DNA from: Symsagittifera roscoffensis | Lineage: Eukaryota > Xenacoelomorpha > Acoela > Convolutidae | Direction of reading: 5' to 3' | NCBI RefSeq assembly: GCF_963678635.1 | Contig: NC_087063.1 | Location: forward strand, 414,287 to 474,286 | DNA: 60,000 nt | In this document: positions 22,434 through 35,499 of the stretch, piece by piece | How the letters are laid out: every line of letters starts with the position of its first letter | Numbering within the stretch: position 1 is the stretch's first letter | Notes under the pieces: generated by a model | The model's database searches: none | Told to the model about the DNA's origin: nothing | Seen by the model: only the letters and a program-made list of their open reading frames with translations | Program-made: the position numbers and the translations under genes

Positions 22434-25253
22434 TTGTACCGCAAGTAGTGCGAAGCTCTGCTTCGCATCTGTGTAAAACTTGGTATCCTTCAAGTATCGA
22501 GTTTTTTTGCAATGCGTCTTAGATCTGACGATATTTGAATTTTCTTTCGTCTGCTTATTTTGCAATTGGTCATTTAAAAAATTTAATGGTCTGGATTTAT
22601 TTGCTTAATTTGAATTTTTTGCGATTTATTTGAGTATTTTTCTTGTTGGCTGAAATTCGGTCTCTAGATCATAAAGGACGCCAACTTGTGCGGCGAATCA
22701 AATCATTACAAATTGAATCGAGGATTGTGATGATGCAAATCAGTTATTATTAGATGAGAAATATTTCTTTTTGTTTTTGAGGTTGCATGTTGGTTAAGAT
22801 TTAGTTAAAATGAAGAAAATATGGAGTTTTTTTGAACTTTGAATTAAATAACTATAAATTAAAGAAAAACTGCTGCAGATTCTTTCAAGAGAAATCGTAC
22901 ATCTAGCGCTTTGCCCTGATAGGAGCAACTTTTTCTTGTTGGATAATCATTGGTTTGATAGCTGAATAAGGTAGCAGTCCAAGCAGGTTATTAAACCTGA
23001 CGAAGAATCAGGTCATTTGGTAAAGAGAACTTTCGAAGCAAACTATTCGGCAAAGTTACAAAAACTGCTCAGGGAATTAAAACGCACACTTATGCACTTA
23101 TTACACACTCACACGGGTAATTATTACACCCATTGATTGCTGTAAAATGTGAGTTTTTTAAGAATTACTGTTGTTCTGGAATTCCTCAGTGTTTTAAATT
23201 GCCGTTGATGTCTAATTGTTCGCTCTTGAACATGCGCAGTTTCTAATGATATCTGCAGTCGCATAAACTTCAGGTTAATTGAGCTCAGCCGAAGACAGCT
23301 AAATTTGCTTGCGTTTTTTGAGGTAGTTATCTTGTTAATCTAATAGCTTCTCTGTTTCGGCTAATGAGGGAAAATTTTGCACCAGCTTCTATTTCCATTT
23401 CAGATATTAGTGAGAAGTAAATAATTCCCAAATAGTGTAAAATAATATGTATATGGCATTGTTTGCTCCAGGCTAAGTCGCGAAAATAGAGGGTTTATTC
23501 TTCAAGCAACAAAGAACGTTGCTGGTTTGAAATTAAGATCAGAATGCTGATTGGATCCATAACTATCTCCCCCTTTTGTAAAAAGGGGGGGGGGGTGTGG
23601 GAGAGATTCGTTACTGGGCATAAAATATTCATATGCTTAACCGTTGATTTATTTCGGGGGATATTCGTTACTAGGTACCCGAGTGGGGGATATAATTAGA
23701 GAGATCCTGTTGCTGAGATTGATTAAAACAATTAAAGTTTTTGTTTCATTTGTGATTTCTCTAAATTAAAACCGAGATGCGCAGGTGGTGATTCTGAAGC
23801 AAAGGCACTAAACTCATTTTGCCACATCCAGTCGCTAAAGTCTTCCTTATGAGCCCTCCAGTGATTAATGGCCTTGTTGGTTGAGTTTTAAATCCCACTA
23901 TCATAGTTCAAATTTCAGTCTAATTTCTCAAATTACGAAAACATGGTCTCAGATTCGGATTAGTTTTACGTTGTTTGCGAGATTCTTATTCTGGTCTAGC
24001 AAACTGCAATATGATTAAAACTATATGAGACATTTTTCTGGAGAAATAAAGTAATTAATGTTTTTTATAAACCATGACGCTCGATTTGCTTTCCTCATTT
24101 CAAATGTTTAGCTTCCGCTAGTTTAGTATTGACTGTTTTTTTCTCAATGGATCCAAATGTATTATATTTCGTCGGCATAATAGGAAACTAATTGGATGGA
24201 TTCCTCTACGTGCGAAACTGGCGACGTTGATTTTAAATAGAAAAGTTGTAATTTCAGTAGTTTTACTATTTGTTTTGCAGTTCTGCTGCAAGAGATAGAC
24301 GCAATTTTGTTGCTAAAGAATTCAGAAGCTTTCAACTAACCTTTTTTGTGGCAAAAAATTGAGCTTGTTATCAAGCTTGTAGATTGATAGTCATTTTGGA
24401 TCTACCTAACAATCGCCTGCGCTATGGTATCTACTGAAGAATTGCCACCCCTATAAATAAAAGCAGTAAATTAGAACTAGAGAGGGGGGTCGGATAGTTT
24501 CTTAGACTACCTCTATATTTACGATGTCACGAACTATCCGAAAGGAGGTGGGGGTTTGGGTAATTGTTAAATAGATGTGTCATTTTAGTAAAGAATTGAT
24601 TTTTCAATGTTTTCCTCATCAATGAAAAATATTCTATTGGATTCAAAAGTAGTTTGAACAAAGGGTCTGCAACTAATGGTTATTGTTCTGTATGTCTGTC
24701 TTTTCGCCGTCATCTCATTTAGTTTTCTCGTTAGTTGTCGAAATTTGGCTTCTGCTTTTAAGCAATACTTTTAGCTGTTGAGTTAGCTCTGTCTGCTCCT
24801 TCTGTATTTGATATGTGAGGAGGTTCATTTGCCTCTCCTCTCCAATCGAGACATGGTCAAAGTAATTCAAAGTGACGTTGCCCAGGATATAATTGCAATG
24901 TCATGTCTCCCCTCATTATGTATGGTGTCGCATAAATCGAAACAATGCTGCAGGTTGCACTTTATTTATTTACTTTTTTTTGTTCCGACCATTGAAAATG
25001 AGGAGGAACTTTGGATTCGGGTGTTTAAGTTTTTTTCCACGCAAAATCAGCTACCACAATTAATCATTGGACAGTTAATTTATACATCATATTAAATCCC
25101 TTTCAGTCGTAATTCGAACGACTGTAAAAAATTTCAAAAAAAAAGTTTTCACTGTGTCAACAAAAACTGATTTGAAATTTTTAATTTTTGGTCTAATTTC
25201 GAGCTAATAAGGTGACCGTATATGCTTAAAACAGCTTATTTAAGCTTAATTTC
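22434..25253. other. Intron stretch without genes
   Basis: It holds one hairpin-motif copy (22434-22480), a homopolymeric G run near 23585-23596 and a weak inverted pair around 24490-24545 (CGGATAGTTTC / GAACTATCCG). The ORF at 24808-25095 has no recognisable domain or splice context. Confidence 0.45.
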
Positions 25254-28136
25254 AGCCGAACATTTTTTTTTCGAAATTTTTTAAATTTTTTTTTGTTTTT
25301 TTAGTAATTTCTTTCAAAAACGGTTTTCCAATTGAACTTGTTTTACTATGACTCTCAAATATGCCTAATTTTTTTTTGTTCAGATTTTTTAATCACAACA
25401 TGCAGGAAAAAATGACACCAAGTTGAGAAAACATTTTTTAAGACTGGTCGGAACATGCTCTGCTACTTGCACAGTAACCGGCTATCCTTGTTTATTTATG
25501 TTTTTAATATGACTTCGAACGGCAGGCTGAAAAGAAATTGAGCTAGATAATTATTTTTCCGGAAACTTTGGATTCGTGTGTTTTCATTTTTTTGTTTTCC
25601 ACGCAAACTCAGCTACCACGAATAATCATCGGGCCTGGGTGGAGTTATATATTATGGTAAAGCCTTTTCAGTCGTAATTCGACATTAAAAAATTTCAAAA
25701 AAGTTTTTCTTGTCGAGAAAAACCGGTTTGAAATTTATGATTTTTGGTCCTATTTCGAGCTAATTAGTAAGGTAGTTAGTAATTGCAATAGCTGATTTAA
25801 GCTTAATTCAAGCCGTTAAATTTTAGTTTGACTCAAGTAAAGGTAGTTTTTTAGCGCAATTTTGGGTTTTACTTGCACCCGGTTTTACTTACACAATAAC
25901 CGGGTATCCTTGTTAATGATTTGATTTTGGTTGAAGCAGGAATTTGATTGAGAATTGTTCGAATACTTTCGTTTCACTCGTATCCTTAAATGTAGAATAT
26001 ATAGTTTGTATGAGAAAATTGAGCCGAAAGATAGTATCTCTTGCCTAATATTAGCAGAAACTGTTTGAAAATGTTGCTGAGCTCTAATTTCAGAACAAAG
26101 TAGTGGCCTGTTATAGTTTCTTAGTTCAATTCACAAACAAAACAAGGTTAGCTGGGTATTGTGCAAGTAGCACAATGTTCCGACCATAGTCTTAATAGTG
26201 ATAGTAATACAGGCAAACTGGATAACAGTTTTTGAAAAAAAATGATAAGAAAAACAAAAAAATATAATACATTTAAAAAATGTTTTTTTGTTTTTTTTTT
26301 GCTGAAATTCTCAACATTTGATTCTACTCGAATAAAACTAAAATTAATCATAAGTAAGCTATTGTAAACGGCCTTAATTAAGCATGATATATCGCTTGAC
26401 CCATACCGATGTCTGTTTGTGGTACCTGATTTTGCGTGGAAAACAAGGATAGCCGGATTTTGTGCAAGTAGCACAGAATGTTCCGACCATAGTCTTAAAT
26501 TAATACAACGAAGTTCTTTCAAATTATTGTCGTTTTGTTTCGGCGCATTGTGGTAAAGGGAGCGGAACAAAAAAGTGGGGGTTTGGTATATTTGACAGTC
26601 ATAGTAAAATAAGCAAATTGAAAAACAAGTTTTGTAGAAAATTTACTTGAAAATTTTGATTCCAAAAAGGCGCTAACATACTCAAAGTAAACTAGCCGAA
26701 CATTTTTTTTTCGAAATTTTTTAAATTTTTTTTCGTTTTTTTAGTAATTTCTTTCAAAAACGGTTTTCCAATTGAACTTGTTTTACTATGACTCTCAAAT
26801 ATGCCTAATTTTTTTTTGTTCAGATTTTTTAATCACAACATGCAGGAAAAAATGACACCAAGTTGAGAAAACATTTTTTAAGACTGGTCGGAACATGCTC
26901 TGCTACTTGCACAGTAACCGGCTATCCTTGTTTATTTATGTTTTTAATATGACTTCGAACGGCAGGCTGAAAAGAAATTGAGCTAGATAATTATTTTTCC
27001 GGAAACTTTGGATTCGTGTGTTTTCATTTTTTTGTTTTCCACGCAAACTCAGCTACCACGAATAATCATCGGGCCTGGGTGGAGTTATATATTATGGTAA
27101 AGCCTTTTCAGTCGTAATTCGACATTAAAAAATTTCAAAAAAGTTTTTCTTGTCGAGAAAAACCGGTTTGAAATTTATGATTTTTGGTCCTATTTCGGGC
27201 TAATTAGTAAGGTAGTTAGTAATTGCAATAGCTGATTTAAGCTTAATTCAAGCCGTTAAATTTTAGTTTGACTCAAGTAAAGGTAGTTTTTTAGCGCAAT
27301 TTTGGGTTTTACTTGCACCCGGTTTTACTTACACAATAACCGGGTATCCTTGTTAATGATTTGATTTTGGTTGAAGCAGGAATTTGATTGAGAATTGTTC
27401 GAATACTTTCGTTTCACTCGTATCCTTAAATGTAGAATATATAGTTTGTATGAGAAAATTGAGCCGAAAGATAGTATCTCTTGCCTAATATTAGCAGAAA
27501 CTGTTTGAAAATGTTGCTGAGCTCTAATTTCAGAACAAAGTAGTGGCCTGTTATAGTTTCTTAGTTCAATTCACAAACAAAACAAGGTTAGCTGGGTATT
27601 GTGCAAGTAGCACAATGTTCCGACCATAGTCTTAATAGTGATAGTAATACAGGCAAACTGGATAACAGTTTTTGAAAAAAAATGATAAGAAAAACAAAAA
27701 AATATAATACATTTAAAAAATGTTTTTTTGTTTTTTTTTTGCTGAAATTCTCAACATTTGATTCTACTCGAATAAAACTAAAATTAATCATAAGTAAGCT
27801 ATTGTAAACGGCCTTAATTAAGCATGATATATCGCTTGACCCATACCGATGTCTGTTTGTGGTACCTGATTTTGCGTGGAAAACAAGGATAGCCGGATTT
27901 TGTGCAAGTAGCACAGAATGTTCCGACCATAGTCTTAAATTAATACAACGAAGTTCTTTCAAATTATTGTCGTTTTGTTTCGGCGCATTGTGGTAAAGGG
28001 AGCGGAACAAAAAAGTGGGGGTTTGGTATATTTGACAGTCATAGTAAAATAAGCAAATTGAAAAACAAGTTTTGTAGAAAATTTACTTGAAAATTTTGAT
28101 TCCAAAAAGGCGCTAACATACTCAAAGTAAACTAGC
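25254..28136. repeat. Tandem direct duplication, 2 x 1440 bp
   Basis: Copy 1 (25254-26693) and copy 2 (26694-28133) are aligned at a constant offset of 1440. I noticed only one difference (TTTCGAGCTAA near 25755 against TTTCGGGCTAA near 27195). The unit begins AGCCGAACATTTTTTTTTCG and its end AACTAGC joins the next copy. Each unit contains the inverted-repeat element described at 25446-26488. The 140-codon minus ORF repeated in both units is an artefact of that repeat. Confidence 0.93.
25446..26488. mobile_element. Inverted-repeat (foldback-type) element, also in second tandem copy
   Basis: The left end (25446-25492, GGTCGGAACATGCTCTGCTA...) and the right end (26441-26488) are reverse complements of about 47 bp. 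Nested inner versions occur at about 25875-25915 (plus) and 26141-26190 (minus). The element recurs at +1440 (26886-27928). Related ends lie near 34350 and 40527 (plus) and 39350, 42937 and 46197 (minus). Confidence 0.75.
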
Positions 28137-29982
28137 ATTACTCAAGTAAAACTAAGTTTTTGTACCCTTTTAAGCAATTAAAATATGGCTGCTGGCTCCC
28201 TTTATTTGTAAGTTAATTATAAATTATTAAATCGAAAAATTACTTAATATTTTTGAAATGCATTAGTTATACAACTGAGATTAATAACCTGATTTGTTGT
28301 TGGACAACCAGTATTTACTCAACCAAAAGTTGATCTATTTGTAAACAAACTTTACGCAATTTGCACGCACGTTATCGTCTAAATTCCGTATTTTCTGATG
28401 TCTACTTTGCTTGTCTAAATTCGTAACCCTCATGTATTGCAATTCTTCATTCATCAATCCTGCGCATCATACTTCATGCCAATTTTCGGCTTTTTCACGT
28501 GTGTCTGAAGCTCTACCCAGACTTTTTGTCTCAATTTCCTAGCCTTGGAGGTCTTGAGCTCTTTTGCAAGCAATCACATGTCAATAGTATGCAACAGAAA
28601 TTATATTATTATTTTTTCTCTTAAGGCACAGATTTGGGAAAGGTAAGCTAGGATGCGTAAGTTGATATAAAGCATTATGTACCAAAGGGTCACAAATGCA
28701 TATACAGATATTTTTAAACATTTTTTAAAATTGAATCTTATTTTCAAGTTTCGATATTAATTATTTTAATGTATGTGCGGTGTGAGATCAATCTAATAAT
28801 CTAATGCGCTTATAAATATACGGTCAGCATTTTTCGTTATTTGGATTCTTTTGATTCACAAAATGATAAAGTTTGCCAGTTCAACAGGCTGCATTCATTT
28901 TATGATTTAGAAAAGATCTTGAGAAAAGTCGACAAATTCTGCCGTATGATTGAAGTTCTGCTCGTTCTGCTGCTCTTTGGAACATTCTGCTCTATAAGCC
29001 AAAATTTGCCTATTCTGCCAAATTCTGTTGCTAGCAGAATCCTGTGGGTCGTGTTTCGGGCCCTCCGTCATGAGGGACGCCACCTCCGCCAACTGTGTTT
29101 CGGCAGAAATTGAATTGATCTGGGTCGTTTTCAGGGGATTTATAGGGTGACTGCTTTAAAAAATTGGTTGATTCCTTTTGCGTTTATTTTCCCTAGCCGG
29201 TAGGGGATAACTTGATTGCTAAGTTGTTTGCTGATTGCCATGTTACACTGTTTTCAATCCTACTTTTGAAATAAATTCTTGTTTGTTTGCTCGGAAAATA
29301 TTCATGGTTGTTTTGTCATAGTAGACTACCGGCAAAACTTGTGCAAACCATTTTGAAAGACGTCTGAGTCGAATTAAGCCGTAGATGTTTTTCTAATTGT
29401 TCCACTTCGCTTACCCCATGATCAAAACCCAACAGTGGCTACTTAGAGCAGAAACATGTTGGATCAAGATTAATGCAGTGAAGCTGAGACGACAAGAAAG
29501 ATACTTCCACATTTACCTTTACTCTTTGAAGCTTTTGGCTCCAGAAATTGGTAATATATTTCCTGTCTCCGTCTGGCAAATGACACAAATCCGAAATATG
29601 CGTTTTAAAATTCTTCAGCTAATATTGGCCGTTTAAATATGTGAAACAGGCGCAATGCAATAGTTTTTGTGATAATTCTGGTTCTGATAAATCAGAGCTG
29701 AGAATAAGTAACACCTAAATGATAAATAAGCCCTTTCAGACCAAGTGTACCGTTTATTTTTTTTGCAACCAGAGTTAGCGATTTTTTATGCACAGCATTA
29801 GATAGGGAGGGGGTCATAGTATGTGTAAGATAGGACTTTAAAGGAGATTTGGTTTTTATTGTCGTCTTAAATCGCACAGCTTTTCGGAGTTGCTTCGATT
29901 GCATGTTGTCAATGTTTTCAAAGGCCAAGTGCGATCTTTGGTGTGATGTGAAATTTGAATGACGTCATTATTTCTATTTGAG
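28137..29982. other. Intron stretch before receptor exon 2
   Basis: No coding exon was recognised. A TTCTGCC/ATTCTGC-rich patch at about 28935-29040 is internally repetitive. The acceptor for exon 2 is at the end (TATTTCTATTTGAG). Confidence 0.45.
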
Positions 29983-31046
29983 GTCGATGGCGTTTCGGAC
30001 CCGTGATTTGCGACCTGTGGCTGACCCTGGACTACACAATGTGTACGAGCAGTTGTCTCTCCATTTTGGTGATATGCGTGGATCGCTATTGGTCACTCGC
30101 CTATCCAATCACATACCGGCGTTTCATGAGCACAGTGGTCGTCTTCTCCCTCATCATTCCCACCTGGCTCATCCCCATTCTACTGTATGGCATCGGAATA
30201 TTCGCCATTCATCAGTTTGGAGCGAGAGACATTGAGCCGGAGAAGTGCTACGTGCACTACTACGACGACCCCTTCTTCACCATAGTGTCCACTGTGATCA
30301 ACTACTGGGCGATCATTGTCGCCATTCTCATCCTCTACTACAAAATATACAAAATTACCAAGTTCTTCTGGAGGAAGAAGCGCACTCGAAGTGTACCTAA
30401 CAACGCAACCTCTGTTTCGCCTCCTCTTAAAAGTCTAGTTAATGTGACGACGAAAAAAGGGAAACAGAGTAAGAACAACGCAGACACCAGCTCGGATTCG
30501 GATGACGAAAACGATTCGGAGGATGAGAAAAAAGCAGAAGCCGAAACGATGATTCCAAAAGGCTGTGCTGCAGCCGAGATTAATTCGGCCAAGAGTGACG
30601 ATCTTCTGAAAAAGCCGAATGGAGGTTTGTTCTTGGATATTTCTGCGTTGAACGGCCATAAAAATAATGACGGGGACACTTCGACATCCCCAGCGACTAC
30701 CACGTCTACTGCGATGACTAGCTGTTCGACCTTCGTAACAGTCGAAGAGCCGAGTCTGAAAGTGAGCTGCTCGCAGCAGCCGCCGAAGCCACAAGTAAAT
30801 CAACAGAAAGGCAACTCGAAAGCGATGCGAGTCTTGACTGCAGTTCTGTCCTCTTTCATTATTTGCTGGACTCCTTACGCCGTCTTCGTCATTGTCCTAA
30901 GTTTCGACGGCACCTTGATACCTAATGGAGTTTTCTACACGTCTTATGGGTTGTGCTATATCAACTCGTTGTTCAACCCGGGACTATACGCTTATGCTAA
31001 CGAAATTTTCAGACGCACTTTTTGGAAAATTTTGCGCTGTCGTTAA
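29983..31046 (+). CDS. Muscarinic acetylcholine receptor-like GPCR, exon 2 (ECL1 to C-terminus)
   Basis: Joined to exon 1 this gives about 423 residues. TM3 has CDLWLTLDY with the amine-binding Asp at residue 86 and the DRY motif at 103-105. C79 and C158 can form the TM3-ECL2 disulfide. A long third intracellular loop (about residues 194-349) is Ser/Asp/Glu-rich (a SSDSDDENDSEDE run) with a basic start, as in muscarinic and other aminergic receptors. TM6 has FIICWTPY (365-368) and TM7 has GLCYINSLFNPGLYAYAN. The YGLCYINS run and the short FRRTFWKILRCR tail fit the muscarinic group better than histamine H3. TM6 has Ala where muscarinic receptors have the ligand-contacting Asn6.52, and TM7 has Gly at 7.40 (Trp in vertebrate types). 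The receptor is a plasma-membrane, G-protein-coupled protein; ligand uncertain, acetylcholine most likely. Confidence 0.88.
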
Positions 31047-32358
31047 AGTAGACACGCACCGCAGCTTAAAACTTCAATGAATAGTTAATGCTGCGGTCAT
31101 ACTACGCTTTCGATTAGGAAGCGGTATTTTATTTTGTACAAAAATTATGGCATTATTTTATTTGAGGGTCGTTTTACTCTCTTTTGTTTGTATGACCGGT
31201 TCGATTTTCACGGACATTGGTTGTAATGAAATCATGCGTAGTTTTCATGTGTCAATGACAAATAATTTTTTGTATTCGATAGAACTTCGCAGTGTAAAAC
31301 TGTTTGACTAGATTTGTAACATGTTTATAAAGTTTAAGCAAAACAAATTCATTGTACTGAACTTAGTGGTGACAGATCTTGTTGGCACCCAGGAGAAAAG
31401 ATGTTTGTTTGCGACTGACTTGCCTTCGAAGACGACTTCGCTTAGACAAAATGAAATGCAGCTGAGTTTGAAAAAAGTGAGTGGCGTTGTGGCTTGTTTC
31501 GGCACAATTCGACAAATTCATTTTTTATCATTGCATATTCCCGTATATTACACCTGATAGAATATCAAATACCCTTGGTACCTATATTTTGATTTAAAAT
31601 TCTGGCCTCGCTTTTTGAATCTGCTGAGAGAAAAGGATCTCTAATTAAAAATCCCCCATTGAGCTTGCTGTAATGTACTCCTGTTTACTTTGACAGTTCT
31701 TTGGGATATGAGGAAGTAGAACAAAGAAATAGCCATACAAAAGCAACAGGCAGTTGTTGTGACGTGAAACAGAAACCCTTAAACTCCCTTAACCCTTAAA
31801 AATTAGAAACCCTTAAAATCAGACTGTTTCGTAATTGTCTGTTTTTAGTTATTGTTAATAGTTCTAGGTACAAGTTGAAGAGGATTTGTTAATTGCACCG
31901 AGTGTAGTGGAATGTTTTTTATTTAAGGTGTGTGTAATTTTTCATGTTTTATCGTCTGACGATAGAGTTCTCAGTTTGACCTCTTTCGTTCGCATACTAT
32001 TGAGCTTCGACTCCAAAGCTTTTTTTACCTGCGAAAGCAGAGTTCATAGGGCCGCAGTTTTCTGAAGGTTTCTTCAAACTGTGCTTAAATGCTGAATGGC
32101 CACTTGTCAAAAACTGCCATTTTTGCGGATGTATGAAACACCACTTCGGCGCATGTTTTTTTTGTAGTATTTCAACCAAAAACATTAGATAACGTTTTTT
32201 TTGTCTGAACAAGACGCGAATTGGTTGCTGATGGTAGTTTTGATAAATTGCATCGTCCTAAGCTTCCACAGGGTGTTCAAGAAGTTTATGCTCTCAAGAT
32301 TTAACCGAAAAAAGTATTGAAGTGGATAAAAAGTTTGTGTTCGTTAAAAACTTTATTT
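31047..32358. other. 3' flank of the receptor gene
   Basis: This should hold the 3' UTR. I saw no clear AATAAA close to the stop. An imperfect direct repeat of ACCCTTAAA words lies near 31776-31815. Minus and plus ORFs at 31308-31557 overlap each other and look random. Confidence 0.4.
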
Positions 32359-33180
32359 ACACTTGCAACAGCAAGTTTCTTGTTATTGGGAACTAGAATT
32401 TTCCCGTAAGCAATTTTTCTTCCAAATTGTAAGAAATTAAAGTTTTTTTTTTATTTATGAACTTTACCAACTTAGACAATCCTTCCCACTTGGTCTAGAG
32501 GTAACCTAAGGTCTGGGGTTCGAGTCCCGACCGGACCTTGTTTTTATCAGTATGTATGAAATTGTGAAAAATTTTCCGGGAAAAATTGAATGGTCGAACC
32601 CTCGTTTGTCTGCTGAGGTTTTGACGACTTAGTTGCCATATCGCTGAATTTTCTGTGATGTCAGCAATTTTTATTGTAGATGAAAGTGTTTTTGATGTAC
32701 TCATGTTATTTGTAAATTAACTAGCCCTGACGTAGTATATTTTCATTTTTTTTATCGCTCAAAAGTTTTATTCAAGCTAAATGGCTTGTTTGTATTGGCT
32801 TAGTCAACTTATTTTGCTTGAAGGGCAAAATTGATTGTTGTTTTGAAACAAGCCCAGGTCGCTTGTTTTAAAAAAGTTGAAAGTTTTTGAAACTAAACTG
32901 CTCTTTTTATGACAGCACTTTCCTATGCTTATGGCATTTTTTGTTTTCGACTCAAAAGGAGTGTATCTAGCTTTTATCGGCTGTATGTTCCTTCGTTAAA
33001 AACTATACGCTGGTTTAATGCTGTTCGTTGTGTTTCTTGACTGTTTTTCTGAAATTATTCTTTTCATTTTTCAAAATAAATGTATACATTTTTTTCGATA
33101 TTGTAATTTCTTCTGATTTTTTATTCGCTAGCTTGCAATGCTGCGCTTGTTTTAATTCGCAAGTGATGACTTAGTTGTTT
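32359..33180 (+). repeat. Composite dispersed repeat, near full-length copy
   Basis: The head is TTTACACTTGCAACAGCAAG. The best tRNA-like block in the family is at about 32481-32539, with TGGTCTAGAGG (A-box-like) and GGGTTCGAGTCCC (B-box). The middle contains ...GACGACTTAGTTGCCATATCG, then the TTTAATGCTG...CTGTTTTTCTGAAATTA segment near 33015-33060. It ends near TTCGCAAGTGATG at 33160-33170 without the full hairpin. Confidence 0.7.
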
Positions 33181-34445
33181 AAAATTAGATCCTTAAAGTG
33201 TTGTAGTAAGGAAGTGTTTTGTGTGTGACGGAATTCTTCTCGACTGAGCGTATTAAGCTTCAGAAGCATGCAAATATCATAAGTTAACGCTGAAAATTCA
33301 CAGGAATCTTCTTTGTGATGATCTTCTTTTATATTCATTTCTGGACTTTATAATATTTTCAACTGTATGTTTTGATGTAGTTAATATCAAGAAGTATGTA
33401 AGAACGATCAAGACAAGACCAAGAACAACATGAAAAATTTGAATTTTCGTCATAAATATTTTCAGCGCAAAAAGCGTCTACTTATGAAATATTTTCTCAT
33501 AAAATGTATGTTTTAGAGGCAGTTTTTAACAGCTGAACTGCTTTTTTTGCTGCATTTGCCGGCACTTTCATTTTAGTTACAAGTGCCAGTGTTGTTCAAA
33601 GGAGTTTCAGGGGCAATTTGAAACTGTTTAAAAAATTTTATTTATTTTTTGCCGGTTCAATTGGTGTCTGCTCAAAGATCGTCGGCTCGTTCCCACATCG
33701 CAGTTTTTTCTTGCTCTGTTAGCAATTTTCATTGTTGTTGCAATTGCAAGTGTTGTTCATTGTTGTTTCAAGAGGGACTTGAAATTTTATAAAGATTTTT
33801 TGTAAAATCTTTTTTTTTGGGCTCAACTTGTGCCTGCTAAAAGATTATCGGCTTTGTTTACTCTTTTCAAGTTTAATTCATTTGCTAGTTTAACCTTCAA
33901 ATGTCTGGCCTGTTTGCCAAGAATGGACTTCTATCGGGACAATTATAACTTTAAAGTTTGGTATACCTAGTTTTTTTGACTTCTTATGTTTATGTTTGTG
34001 CTGTGTCCGAGTGATGTGAAGCTCCGCTTCGCTTCTATTTAGTAGTCTTGCAATTCAAGCTTAGTCATGAAAACTTAGTTTTACTCCAGGAATTTGCTTT
34101 GAAGATACTTTGAGCGCTTTCTTGGCAAATTTCTTTCAAAATTCGAAGTTTTTGATTTTTTTTGTTTCTTTTCTGTTTTCGTGGAAACTGTTTTCGAGTA
34201 TGTCCCATTTTTTCTTTCTATTAAGTATGCCTGATTTGTGGGATTCAGAAGCTTTTCATTGCAACACTTACAAAAAATGGCTCAATTTGAAAAAAATGGA
34301 GCTGTTTTTTTTATTTAGTTTTTTATTATGGTGGTTTGAATTTTCTGTGCTGCTTGCACTGCAACAGGCTATCATTGTTTAATATAGTTTTTTGTTTTTA
34401 CGCTTGCGATTAGCAAGCATTATCAAATCAGAATTTTTTTTGTAG
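33181..34445. repeat. Intergenic repeat remnants
   Basis: Fragments of the composite family are mixed here: GCTCAACTTGTGCCTGCTAA-like and GGCTTTGTTTA words near 33650-33870, a hairpin-motif copy at 34006-34045, and an inverted-repeat-family end near 34350-34380 (GCTGCTTGCACTGCAACAGG). No gene. Confidence 0.5.
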
Positions 34446-35430
34446 ATATAGATTCTGGAGCAAACATTCTCAATTTTTTGAAAGTTCAAAAGTTACTACC
34501 TGGTACGAAAACTGGTAGACGGCTAAGGGACTACGCTCAAATCCGGTCAGCACCTGTTTTTAAACCTTAAATATTTGGCATCAAAAACTCATTGGTCAGT
34601 GAGCAGTCGGACCGTGTTTTTTTTAGTGTCTGAATTTGATTTTTTTCTGGGAAAAATTGATTAGTCGGATTATAATTTGTCGGCTCATGTTTTGTTGGCT
34701 TAGTTGCCAACCAACATTTCTTTTGCACTGTAATCAATTGTCTTTAAAATTCCGAGTGTCACTGATAAGCTCAAGGGTAGTTTTTTTAAATTACTATACC
34801 TGACTGGTATGTTTTTTTTGCGTTTTTGGTTTCGCTTAGAAATTTTATTCGGCCCAAATGATTTTGGCTCTTGTTTTGTCGGTTTATTGAACTTATTTTG
34901 CATCATTGATTCATGTTTTTTATATGAGGTCGGCTGGTAGTATAACAATTAAAAGTTCAAACCTTTTAATCGCTCAAAATTTTTTTGTGACCTTTTCCTT
35001 CTACATTTCTTGTTTTCTGTTTAATTAGCGTCTAACCCTGTATTGTCGTCTTAATGAACGCTTGAAAAATACTATCAGCTTACTTAATGCTAGTAGCTGC
35101 ATTTCTCGTCTGTTTTTCAGAGATTGAGTTTTGCGTACTTCCAAAAAATGTATGTCAACCATTTTCTTTGGTATTTTTTGTTTTCGAATCAATTATCGTC
35201 TAAGCAAGTGTTGTTGGTTTTATGGTCGCTCCAGAAAAAATAAAAGCTTGCTTAATGCTAGTGGCTGTGTTTCGTCGGTTTTTCTGCGATTGAATTTTCC
35301 GTATTTCCAGTTTTTTAAGGTTTTTTTTCACTGAAATATTTCCATCCTACTGACCATTCAGCAGGTGGCAAGGGTATGCTTTTTTGTATCGCAAGTGATG
35401 CGAAGCTCCTCATACCCTCTGTTTCAAATA
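34446..35430 (+). repeat. Composite dispersed repeat, copy with tandemly repeated 3' section
   Basis: The section with GCTTACTTAATGCTAGTAGC and a CTCGTCTGTTTTTC-like word occurs at about 35067-35120. It is repeated as GCTTGCTTAATGCTAGTGGC at about 35245-35295. The copy ends with the hairpin motif TATCGCAAGTGATGCGAAGC at 35387-35425. Confidence 0.65.
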
Positions 35431-35499
35431 TGTTTCATTCAATGGCCGGAGTTTCAAATGAGATATTTGAGATAAGTTTTGATGTTTTACATGAGATGT

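Noticed and set aside
24808-25095. 95-codon plus ORF inside the receptor intron as a nested gene
   Set aside because: No recognisable domain, no splice or promoter evidence; composition is like the surrounding intron.
26148-28010. Two identical 140-codon minus ORFs as a duplicated gene
   Set aside because: They run through the inverted-repeat ends and poly-A/T tracts of the tandem repeat and have no protein features; identity reflects the DNA duplication.
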